A stretch of 33,818 nt of DNA, from contig NZ_JAGXJW010000020.1 in NCBI RefSeq assembly GCF_019091135.1, positions 63,345 through 97,162 on the forward strand, read 5' to 3'. The position numbers were made by a program, and so were the translations under genes. This DNA comes from Cohnella sp. GbtcB17. GTDB taxonomy: Bacteria > Bacillota > Bacilli > Paenibacillales > Paenibacillaceae. The notes beneath the pieces are model-generated. The model searched no databases. It was not told where the DNA came from and saw nothing but the letters and a program-made list of their open reading frames with translations. Positions 8,935-15,611 of the stretch are shown here, piece by piece; position 1 is the first letter of the stretch; each line of letters opens with the position of its first letter.

Positions 8935-9648
8935 ATGATAGAAGTGCTGACGGTAGACGACCATCCCTCGGTCATGGAAGGCACGAAGCTGCTGCTCGAG
9001 CAGGAAGGAGACATCCGCGTACGCTTCGCGAATACGGCCGCCGCGGCGATCGAGCTGCTGGAGCGGCTCCGGTTTGACGTGATCCTCGTCGATCTGCAGA
9101 TGCCCGACATGAACGGGCTCGAGCTCTCGAAGCGCATGCTCGGCGTCCGGCCGGACGCGACGATCCTCATCTACACGGGCTTCGATTTCAAAAACCATTT
9201 TAACGTGATGGTCGAATCGGGGCTCTCCGGCTTCCTGCCCAAGACGGTGAACCGGGAGCAGCTCGTGACGGCGGTCCGGTGCGCGGCGCGGGGAGAGGTC
9301 ATACTGCCGCTTGAATTGCTCAGGCAGCTCAGGCGCCCGAACGAGTCTCGGCCCGAGCCGCGCGGCGATCAGGTTCAGGCTTGCACGGTCGTGTCCGACA
9401 GGGACCGGCAGATTCTGACGGAGATCGCCAGGGGCAAGAGCAACAAAGAAATCGCGCAAACGCTCCTGATCAGCCAGCGGTCGCTCGAGTACGCGCTGAC
9501 GGACCTTTTTCACAAGCTGAAGGTCAAATCGAGGGTCGAGGCCGTCATCAAAGCCGGCCAGCTCGGCATCGTGGACGAGGGAGAACACGACGCGGATCGG
9601 GGAGCCGACCTGTCATTCGTCGTGCATCCCGGCCTGGATGCGATATAA
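8935..9648 (+). CDS. ComA-like response regulator (NarL/LuxR family)
   Basis: The 237-residue regulator has a receiver domain (residues 1-120; Asp8/Asp9, phosphoacceptor Asp53, YTG, Lys in PKT) and a LuxR-type helix-turn-helix (about 150-215; SDRDRQILTEIARGKSNKEIA). From memory it resembles Bacillus ComA closely, sharing DDHP.VMEGTK, LELSKRML, IYTGF and SLEYALTDLFHKLKV.SR.EAV. It follows the PAS kinase with a GGGAGG ribosome-binding site and is its likely partner. ComA normally controls competence and surfactin genes, but the targets here are unknown. No comX or comQ was found nearby, so orthology is not claimed. Confidence 0.92.
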   Translation: MIEVLTVDDHPSVMEGTKLLLEQEGDIRVRFANTAAAAIELLERLRFDVILVDLQMPDMNGLELSKRMLGVRPDATILIYTGFDFKNHFNVMVESGLSGFLPKTVNREQLVTAVRCAARGEVILPLELLRQLRRPNESRPEPRGDQVQACTVVSDRDRQILTEIARGKSNKEIAQTLLISQRSLEYALTDLFHKLKVKSRVEAVIKAGQLGIVDEGEHDADRGADLSFVVHPGLDAI

Positions 9649-9666
9649 AGATCGGCTCGCCTAAAT

Positions 9667-9686
9667 CCCCGCTTGCAATCGCGGGG
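9667..9686 (+). terminator. Short GC hairpin after the response regulator
   Basis: CCCCGC (9667-9672) and GCGGGG (9681-9686) form a 6-base stem with an 8-base loop, 18 bases after the stop. No clear U run follows, so it is at best a weak terminator. Confidence 0.35.
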
Positions 9687-9700
9687 AGGTTGCTGTATAT

Positions 9701-9734
9701 TTATCTTAAATTAAAGATAAATAACTTAAAGATA
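9701..9734 (+). promoter_or_regulatory. MhqR-like operator palindrome upstream of the glyoxalase gene
   Basis: TTATCTTAAATTAAAGATAA (9701-9720) is palindromic except for one symmetric pair of positions. A third half-site, TTAAAGATA, follows at 9726-9734 as a direct repeat of 9711-9719. The spacing and the TATCT...AGATA ends resemble the MhqR box of Bacillus, recalled as TATCTcgaattcgAGATA, which controls quinone-responsive dioxygenase genes such as mhqO. The downstream gene belongs to that family. The regulator is not in this window. Confidence 0.5.
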
Positions 9735-9769
9735 TGCAGGATCGCCGACAGGCGAAGGAGACGATAGCG

Positions 9770-10720
9770 ATGACTCAGAAAACCGCAGGCATTCACCACA
9801 TCACGGCATTCGTTCGCAACGCGCAGGACAACGTGGATTTTTACGCAGGCGTACTTGGGCTCAGGCTTGTGAAAAAGACGGACAACTTCGACGGCCCGGA
9901 GGTATACCATCTCTACTTCGGCAATGAGAGCGGGAGTCCGGGTACGGCGATTACGTTTTTCCCGTTCGAGCACGGTCGCAAAGGAGTGATCGGCGGCGGT
10001 CAGGTGGGCTGGTCGACGTTCGCGGTGCCGGTCGGCGCGCTCCCCTTCTGGGAAGGACGCCTCACGAAGCTGGGGATCGCCTATGAGCGGGCAACGCGAT
10101 TCGGAGAGACATTTCTGCGATTCCGCGATCGCGACGAGCTGCAGCTCGAGCTGGTCGAACGCGAGCGAGGCGAGCCGAGCAAGTGGTCGTTCGGCGGCGT
10201 GCCGGCCGACAAGGCGATCAAGGGCCTCGGCGGCGCCGTCCTCTTCAGCCAGGCGCCGGACAAGACGATGGAGACGCTGCAAGGACTGCTCGGCCTCGAG
10301 CGGATCGGCGCCGAAGGCGGCCTCGTCCGGTTCCGCGCATACGGCGAGCTGGGCAACATCGTCGAGGTCCGCGAGGATGCCGTCCCCGGCGGCCATGGCG
10401 GCTCCGGCACGGTGCACCATATCGCCTGGCGCGCGAAGAACGACGAGGATCACCGCGTATGGCGCGAGCGGACGCTTGTGCACGGCTTTCAGCCGACGCC
10501 GTTTACCGACCGGCAGTACTTCAATGCCATCTACTTCCGCGAGAGCGGGGGCATTCTGTTCGAGATCGCGACCGATCCGCCCGGCTTCGCCCGCGACGAG
10601 CAGGCCGAGGAACTCGGCGAGCGGCTGATGCTGCCGGAATGGTTCGAGCCGAGACGCGCGGAGCTTGAGGCCGTGCTGCCGCCGATCGAGGTGCGCGTAC
10701 TGGATGCAGACCGGACATAA
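9770..10720 (+). CDS. Ring-cleaving dioxygenase / glyoxalase family protein, MhqO-like
   Basis: This 316-residue cytoplasmic protein has two vicinal-oxygen-chelate (glyoxalase/bleomycin resistance) modules, at about residues 5-150 and 155-290. Likely metal ligands are in GIHHITAF (first module), GTVHHIAW (second) and the terminal LFEIATDPPGF. This arrangement is typical of the MhqO/MhqA/MhqE proteins, which are thought to act on quinone- or catechol-type compounds. An upstream in-frame ATG at 9734 lacks a ribosome-binding site and falls in the operator region. The ATG at 9770 has GAAGGAG 9 bases before it and starts with the family's N terminus. The next gene follows after 56 bases and may be co-transcribed. 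Confidence 0.9.
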   Translation: MTQKTAGIHHITAFVRNAQDNVDFYAGVLGLRLVKKTDNFDGPEVYHLYFGNESGSPGTAITFFPFEHGRKGVIGGGQVGWSTFAVPVGALPFWEGRLTKLGIAYERATRFGETFLRFRDRDELQLELVERERGEPSKWSFGGVPADKAIKGLGGAVLFSQAPDKTMETLQGLLGLERIGAEGGLVRFRAYGELGNIVEVREDAVPGGHGGSGTVHHIAWRAKNDEDHRVWRERTLVHGFQPTPFTDRQYFNAIYFRESGGILFEIATDPPGFARDEQAEELGERLMLPEWFEPRRAELEAVLPPIEVRVLDADRT

Positions 10721-10776
10721 TGATCCGATGCCGCGCGGGCCGCGTACGACGGCCGCGACGAGGGGAGAGAGCAAAC

Positions 10777-11388
10777 ATGATCGAGATCGATCCGTCGGCC
10801 CAGACCGAACGGGACAACTACAAGCTCATGATCGGCAGCATCGTGCCGCGTCCGATCGCTTTGATGACCACGATGTCCGCCGACGGCGTCGTGAACGCGG
10901 CGCCGTTCAGCTACTTCAATATCGTGACCGCGAATCCGCCGATGGTGTCGATCTCGGTCCAGCGCAAGGGCGGCGTTCAAAAGGACAGCGCGCGCAACGC
11001 AGTGGCGACCGGCAGCTTCGTCGTTCACGTCACCGACGAGTCGAACGTAGGCGCCGCGAACCTCGCAGCGGCGAATTTGCCGCCGGAGGAGAGCGAGCTC
11101 GGCTTCGCGGGCTTCACGGCTGTGCCGAGCAGCGCCGTGCCCGTGCCGGGTCTCGCCGAGGCGAAGATCCGCATGGAATGCGTGCTCGAGCACGCCTATC
11201 CGCTGGGCGGAACGGCCGACGCGCCGGCCTGCGACCTGCTGATCGGACGCGTCATCCGCTTCCACGTCGCCGACGAGCTGCTCAGCGGGGGCAGAATCGA
11301 CGCGCAGCTGCTGCAGCCGGTCAGCCGGCTGGCCGGCAATGCGTACGCGAAGCTGGGCGAAGCGTTTTCGCTGGAACGGCCGGAGTGA
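10777..11388 (+). CDS. Flavin reductase-like, FMN-binding split-barrel protein
   Basis: The 203-residue protein matches the flavin reductase-like family (DIM6/NTAB type). It has the N-terminal IVPRPIALMTTMSADGVVNAAPFSYFNIVTANPP pattern near residues 18-50, followed by KGGVQKDSARN and FVVHV, all typical FMN-binding segments. Such proteins bind FMN and often reduce flavins for a partner oxygenase or act on quinones. Linkage to the MhqO-like gene fits detoxification, but that is inference. The ATG at 10777 is chosen because GAGGGGAGAGAG precedes it; an in-frame ATG at 10720 would add an Arg-rich stretch foreign to the family. Confidence 0.9.
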   Translation: MIEIDPSAQTERDNYKLMIGSIVPRPIALMTTMSADGVVNAAPFSYFNIVTANPPMVSISVQRKGGVQKDSARNAVATGSFVVHVTDESNVGAANLAAANLPPEESELGFAGFTAVPSSAVPVPGLAEAKIRMECVLEHAYPLGGTADAPACDLLIGRVIRFHVADELLSGGRIDAQLLQPVSRLAGNAYAKLGEAFSLERPE

Positions 11389-11429
11389 GGGAATAGAAGG
11401 CCGTCCGGAAGGCATGGCGCTTCCCTGTC

Positions 11430-11463
11430 TGGTATACTCGAATCAAAGCCCGGCATGCCGGGC
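11430..11463 (+). promoter_or_regulatory. Extended -10 promoter with adjacent 16-bp perfect palindrome
   Basis: TGGTATACT (11430-11438) is an extended -10 element without a convincing -35. The perfect palindrome GCCCGGCATGCCGGGC (11448-11463) begins about 10 bases downstream, around the expected transcription start. It could be an operator or a 5' UTR hairpin. It precedes the DUF4917-like gene by 34 bases. Confidence 0.45.
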
Positions 11464-11497
11464 ACCCAGATTCCGAGGATGCCAGGGGAGGCGCCAT

Positions 11498-12511
11498 ATG
11501 TCTTTTCGCTACGAGATATATGCTTATCGGGATATTCAGGAAGCGCATACAGACGCGCTGCTGGCGGGCAACGGGCTGTCGATCTCCTATTCGCCGCGAT
11601 TCAGCTACGGCTCGCTCTATCAAGCCGCGGCGCCGTTTATGGAGGAGACGGTGTCCGCGATCTTCGGGGCGCTCGGCACGACCAACTTCGAGCTGGCGCT
11701 GCGCGAGATCAACCAGGCGATCAGCCTGAACGGGCTCGTCGGCAACGACAGCGGCAGACTGCCGGGCCTGTACGCGGACATCCGCCATGCGCTCGTCCGG
11801 GTCGTTCAGCAGGTGCATCCCGAGAAGACGGACATCGACACGCCCGCCGGCGCGCCGGCCGCGGAAGGCCGCAGACACGGCAGGCTCGCCGAGCTGGGCG
11901 TGTCGCTTGCCCGGTTCGCCGCCATTTTCACCACCTCGTACGACCTGATTCCGTATTGGGCCATCATGACCTCGCCGTCTTCCTTCAAGGATTATTTCTT
12001 CGACTGCGTCTTCTCGTCCGAGGTGCCGGAGAAATACGCGGAGCGCACTCCGCTCCATTTCCTGCACGGCGCGCTGCACCTGTACACGGAGGACAAGCTC
12101 ACGCGCAAGATCGTGGCCGAGAGCCGCCATCTCACGCTGCCGCGCACGCTCGACCAGCTGTACCGGAGCGGGGACGCAGTGCCGCTGTTCGTGTCGGAGG
12201 GGCTGAGCCGCCACAAGATGTCGCGCATTTTGGAAAACGAGTACCTCTCGTTCTGCTACGACAGCCTGAAGCGCCAGTCCGGCGGGCTCACGGTATTCGG
12301 CCTCTCCTTCGACGGGGACGAGCATATCGTCCAGGCCGTCCGGGAGTCGGCGCTAAGCCGCATCGCGATCGGCATTTATACGCCGGGCATGAGCCCCGAA
12401 GCGATCATGCTCGAGCAAGCCAGGTATGCGGGCAAGTTCGGAAGCGACAGAGAGCTGGTGTTTTTCGATTCGGCTTCGTTCGGAAACATGGGGGAGGGAT
12501 CGGCCTGTTGA
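11498..12511 (+). CDS. DUF4917-like protein with SIR2-like sequence features
   Basis: The 337-residue soluble protein resembles what I recall of the DUF4917 family. Near the N terminus is LLAGNGLSISYSPRFSYGSL, with a glycine-rich loop like that of a dinucleotide-binding fold, then LGTTNFELALREI. The C-terminal half has LHFLHGALHLY and FGLSFDGDEHIVQAVRES, followed by IAIGIYTP, an arrangement also seen in SIR2-like proteins. Its function is unknown, and NAD binding is only a suggestion. The ATG at 11498 follows AGGGGAGG; upstream in-frame codons run through the promoter palindrome. It is expressed alone, between the flavin-reductase gene and the serine T-box, whose -35 box overlaps its stop codon. 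Confidence 0.75.
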   Translation: MSFRYEIYAYRDIQEAHTDALLAGNGLSISYSPRFSYGSLYQAAAPFMEETVSAIFGALGTTNFELALREINQAISLNGLVGNDSGRLPGLYADIRHALVRVVQQVHPEKTDIDTPAGAPAAEGRRHGRLAELGVSLARFAAIFTTSYDLIPYWAIMTSPSSFKDYFFDCVFSSEVPEKYAERTPLHFLHGALHLYTEDKLTRKIVAESRHLTLPRTLDQLYRSGDAVPLFVSEGLSRHKMSRILENEYLSFCYDSLKRQSGGLTVFGLSFDGDEHIVQAVRESALSRIAIGIYTPGMSPEAIMLEQARYAGKFGSDRELVFFDSASFGNMGEGSAC

Positions 12512-12537
12512 CAATCCCGTCGGCCCTCCGTTAGAAT
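12508..12537 (+). promoter_or_regulatory. Promoter of the serC-serS operon
   Basis: A consensus -35 TTGACA (12508-12513) and -10 TAGAAT (12532-12537) are separated by 18 bases, predicting a start near 12544. The TGA stop of the upstream gene lies inside the -35 hexamer. The promoter feeds directly into the T-box leader. Confidence 0.75.
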
Positions 12538-12543
12538 AAGCAA

Positions 12544-12765
12544 ACAATCGCAGATCGGAATCATGCCCGTGAAGAGCATCCAACTCGGAGGCGTTCCCGT
12601 CAAGAGCGGTCTGGTATCGCGAGATACCGCCGTATCCTAAGTTTACCGGCCCCGCCCGTTACCGCGGAACCAAGAGGACGAATCGCGCCCTGCGCGCCGG
12701 TTCGTCAAGTTGGGTGGCACCGCGAGCTGACGCTCCTCGTCCCAATTCGGACGAGGGGCGTCTTT
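12544..12765 (+). ncRNA. T-box leader (serine-responsive) upstream of serC
   Basis: The conserved T-box TGGGTGGCACCGCG at 12711-12724, which pairs with the tRNA acceptor end, is followed by a terminator stem (12731-12742 with 12749-12760, 12 pairs including one G-U) and a short U-rich tail. Uncharged tRNA should favour the antiterminator and allow serC-serS transcription. Other hairpins are a GCGA tetraloop stem at 12613-12628 and a stem at about 12675-12706. GAAGAGCATCC at 12571-12581 matches the layout of a specifier loop, giving AGC (Ser) at 12575-12577. If the promoter is right, only about 30 bases lie before it, too few for a normal stem I. Confidence 0.85.
12731..12765 (+). terminator. 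Regulated terminator of the serine T-box
   Basis: The arms CGCTCCTCGTCC and GGACGAGGGGCG surround a 6-base loop and are followed by TCTTTGCGTTTT. It is the alternative to the antiterminator formed by the T-box sequence just upstream. Confidence 0.75.
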
Positions 12766-12805
12766 GCGTTTTCAAACGACAATCTTGGGAAAGAGGCGAT
12801 GGGAA

Positions 12806-13906
12806 ATGGATCGGACGTACAACTTCAATCCGGGACCGGCGGCGCTGCCGCTCGAGGTGCTGGAGCAGGGACGGGACAGCTTTATCGAGTTTGCGGGACA
12901 GGGCATGTCGCTGATGGAAATGTCGCACCGCAGCAAGCCGGTGGAAGGGATGATCGCGGAGACGGAGCGGCTGCTGCTTGAGCTGATCGGCCTCGGCGAT
13001 GCGGGTTATCGCGTGCTGTTCATGTCGGGCGGAGCGAGCGCACAGTTCGCTTTGCTGGCGATGAATTTGTTAGAGGCGGGCAAGGCCGGGCGTTACGTGC
13101 TGTCGGGCAGCTTTTCGGAAAAAGCGTATGAGGAGGCGCTAACGGTCGGAGCAGCGGAGGTGCTGGCGAGCGGCAAGGAGACGGGATGGGCGAGGTTGCC
13201 GAACCTGGAAGCGGCTTTGACGGGTCTGACCGAGGAAAATACCGCCTATGTTCACGTGACGACGAACAATACGATCGAAGGCTCGCAGTTCAAGACATTT
13301 CCGGACACGGGCGGCATTCCGCTGATCGGCGACATGACGAGCGACATGTTGAGCCGGGAGATCGACTGGAAGCGGTTTGCATTGTTCTACGCAGGCGCGC
13401 AGAAGAATCTGGGACCCGCCGGCGTCACGGCTGTCGTCATTCGCGAGGACCTGCTGGCGGCATCGGCGAAGGCGAAGGTACCTGCGATTTTCCGATATGC
13501 AACCTATGCGAGCAACAATTCGCTGTACAACACGCCGCCGGTGCACAGCATTTACATGATGAAGCTGATGCTGGAGTGGACGAAGCGGCAGGGCGGTGTC
13601 GCGGCGATGGAGGCGCGAAGCGCGGAAAAGGCGGCCTTGCTCTACGAGGCGATCGACGGGAGCGGCGGATTTTACGGCGGCATCGTGGAGAAGCCTGACC
13701 GCTCGGCAATGAACGCGACATGGAGGCTGCCGGACGAGTCGCTTGAGAAGGCGTTCGTGCAGGAGGCGCAAGCCGAAGGCTTCGCAGGACTCGCGGGTCA
13801 TCGGAGCGTCGGCGGGATCCGGGCATCGATCTATAACGGCGTGCCGGTGGAGGCTTGCCGGGCGCTGGCGGCGTTTATGCACGATTTCCGGAAGCGGCGG
13901 GGCTGA
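12806..13906 (+). CDS. serC: Phosphoserine aminotransferase
   Basis: SerC converts 3-phosphohydroxypyruvate and glutamate to phosphoserine and 2-oxoglutarate, the second step of serine synthesis, using pyridoxal phosphate. The 366-residue protein is of full length. It begins with the family signature YNFNPGPAALP, has GMSLMEMSHRSK near residue 34, and carries the PLP-binding Lys200 in YAGAQKNLGPAG. The C-terminal GHRSVGGIRASIYNGVP is conserved. An upstream in-frame ATG at 12764 lies in the terminator tail; the start at 12806 has AAAGAGG 9 bases before it. It is first in a two-gene operon with serS under the serine T-box. Confidence 0.97.
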   Translation: MDRTYNFNPGPAALPLEVLEQGRDSFIEFAGQGMSLMEMSHRSKPVEGMIAETERLLLELIGLGDAGYRVLFMSGGASAQFALLAMNLLEAGKAGRYVLSGSFSEKAYEEALTVGAAEVLASGKETGWARLPNLEAALTGLTEENTAYVHVTTNNTIEGSQFKTFPDTGGIPLIGDMTSDMLSREIDWKRFALFYAGAQKNLGPAGVTAVVIREDLLAASAKAKVPAIFRYATYASNNSLYNTPPVHSIYMMKLMLEWTKRQGGVAAMEARSAEKAALLYEAIDGSGGFYGGIVEKPDRSAMNATWRLPDESLEKAFVQEAQAEGFAGLAGHRSVGGIRASIYNGVPVEACRALAAFMHDFRKRRG

Positions 13907-13924
13907 GGGAGGAGGCTGGCAAGT

Positions 13925-15295
13925 ATGCTGGATCTGACGTTTATACGCGAAAATGAGGAGCTGCTGCAGCGGACGGCGGATCGCAAAGGAATCGAGATGT
14001 CGATTCGCAAGCTGCTGGAGCTGGATGCGTCGCGCAGGTCGCTGCTGCAGGAGGTCGAGCGGCTGCGGGCCGAGCGCAACCGGCAAAGCGAGGAGATCGC
14101 GGCGCTCGTGAAGGCGCGGCGGGCGTCGGAAGGGAAGGATGGCGGAACAGCGGGAAAGTCGCAGCCTCCGATCGAGGCTTCGCCAGACGAAGCATCGGGC
14201 GAGGCGTACGAAGCGCGGGTCGATGAGGCAAAAGCGAAGGTGCGGGAAGCAAACGCGCAGCTCGCAGCGCTCGAGGCGCGGCTGGCGGAAGTCTCGGCCG
14301 CCTGGCGGTCGCTGCTCGAGCTCGTGCCGAATCCGGTATCGGCCGACACGCCGGACGGGAGCTCGGACGCCGACAATGTCGAGCTGCGACGGGTTGGCGA
14401 GGTGCCCGCATTCGCGTTCGAGCCGCTGGATCATGTCCGGCTCGGCGAGCGGCTCGGCCTGATCGACGTGGCGCGCGGCGTGAAGCTCGCGGGTACGCGC
14501 AGCTATGTGCTGAAGGGCATCGGGAGCCGCCTGCACCGCGCGGTGCAGCAGCTGGCGATGGACGTGCTGGAGCGGCGGGGCTTCACGCCGCTCGAGCTGC
14601 CGGCCATGATGCGCGGCGAGGCGTTCGAGAACACCGGATTTTTTCCGACGGGACGGGACCAGACCTTCGCGTTGGCCGAAGGCGACAAGTATCTGATCGG
14701 CACGTCGGAGGTCGGTCTGGTGTCGTATTATGCGGGCGAGACGGTGAACCTGGAGGAACCGATCCGCCTTGCGGCAGCGACGCCATGCTTCCGAAGCGAG
14801 GTCGGCTCGGCAGGGCGAGACGTACATGGGCTGTACCGGGTGCATCAGTTCGCCAAGGTCGAGCAGGTCGTGGTATGTCGCGGCGAGGCGGCGGAATCGG
14901 ATGCGATGCTGGGGGAGATTACGGCCAACGCCGAAGAAATCTTGCGGCTGCTCGAGCTGCCGTACCGCGTCGTGGCGGTGTGCATCGGAGACATGTCGCA
15001 GAAGACGCACAAGCAGTACGACATCGAGACGTGGATGCCGAGCCGCGGCGCATACGGGGAGACGCACTCGTCTTCGAACGTGCTGGACTTTCAGGCGCGC
15101 CGGGCGGGCATTCGCTACCGCGACGCGGACGGAACGCTGCGCTACGCGCACACGCTCAACAATACGGCGGTCGCCACGCCGCGCATTCTGATCCCGCTGC
15201 TGGAGAACCATCAGCGGGAGGATGGCTCGGTTTACGTGCCGCTGGCGCTGCGGCCTTACTTGGGCGGCGCGACAGAAATTCGGACCGACGCTTGA
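13925..15295 (+). CDS. serS: Serine--tRNA ligase (divergent type)
   Basis: SerRS charges tRNA-Ser with serine. The 456-residue protein has the N-terminal coiled-coil tRNA-binding arm (about residues 25-125) and a class II catalytic core. Motif 2 is FRSEVGSAGRD and motif 3 is NHQREDGSVYVPLALRPYLGG. It is about 30 residues longer than usual, mainly from an insertion in the arm rich in Gly, Ser and Pro (about 60-95). Several core segments differ from the common housekeeping form, for example GTSEVGLVSYYAGE and HTLNNTAVATPRILIPLLE. This may be a second, inducible SerRS, but I cannot check for another copy. The ribosome-binding site GGGAGGAGG lies 18 bases after serC. Confidence 0.95.
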   Translation: MLDLTFIRENEELLQRTADRKGIEMSIRKLLELDASRRSLLQEVERLRAERNRQSEEIAALVKARRASEGKDGGTAGKSQPPIEASPDEASGEAYEARVDEAKAKVREANAQLAALEARLAEVSAAWRSLLELVPNPVSADTPDGSSDADNVELRRVGEVPAFAFEPLDHVRLGERLGLIDVARGVKLAGTRSYVLKGIGSRLHRAVQQLAMDVLERRGFTPLELPAMMRGEAFENTGFFPTGRDQTFALAEGDKYLIGTSEVGLVSYYAGETVNLEEPIRLAAATPCFRSEVGSAGRDVHGLYRVHQFAKVEQVVVCRGEAAESDAMLGEITANAEEILRLLELPYRVVAVCIGDMSQKTHKQYDIETWMPSRGAYGETHSSSNVLDFQARRAGIRYRDADGTLRYAHTLNNTAVATPRILIPLLENHQREDGSVYVPLALRPYLGGATEIRTDA

Positions 15296-15320
15296 CATCG
15301 ATCCGTACTTCGCGTAAATT
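15292..15320 (+). promoter_or_regulatory. Promoter of proS
   Basis: A consensus -35 TTGACA (15292-15297) and -10 TAAATT (15315-15320) are spaced by 17 bases. As at the serC promoter, the TGA stop of the preceding gene sits inside the -35 hexamer. Confidence 0.75.
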
Positions 15321-15326
15321 ATTTGA

Positions 15327-15590
15327 CAATTCACGCTTTTATGATCACAACGGCGAAGATACAAGGAAACGACCGTCCACCATCGGCGGCGCAGAGAGGA
15401 AGCCCAAGGCTGAGAGGCTTCTCCGACCGAATGGACGATTCCCGCCTTGCGAGCCGCAGCGAGGAAGCTACAGTATTCGCTGCCGGGGCGCTGCCCCGTT
15501 ATCCGTGAAGGATCGATCGGCCCTGCCGATTCGGTCGAATTAGGGTGGTACCGCGAACGCTTTCGTCCCTGACGAGGCGTTCTTTTTTTA
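15327..15590 (+). ncRNA. T-box leader (proline-responsive) upstream of proS
   Basis: The T-box TTAGGGTGGTACCGCG (15539-15554) precedes a terminator hairpin and U run. Upstream, CGTCCA (15374-15379) pairs with TGGACG (15432-15437) and CAAGG (15362-15366) with CCTTG (15445-15449). Together they form stem I with an internal loop whose 3' strand ends CCC-G. That places a proline codon, CCC, in the specifier position at 15441-15443. The apical part contains AGAGAGGAAGCC and GGCTTCT, a usual stem I distal arrangement. The leader should sense uncharged tRNA-Pro and switch on proS. Confidence 0.9.
15555..15590 (+). terminator. Regulated terminator of the proline T-box
   Basis: The stem pairs GAACGC with GCGTTC, with inner TCGT/ACGA around CCCTG, and is followed by a run of seven T at 15583-15589. 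It is the off state of the leader. Confidence 0.85.
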
Positions 15591-15611
15591 TTTTCCGGGA
15601 GGTGTCGGATC

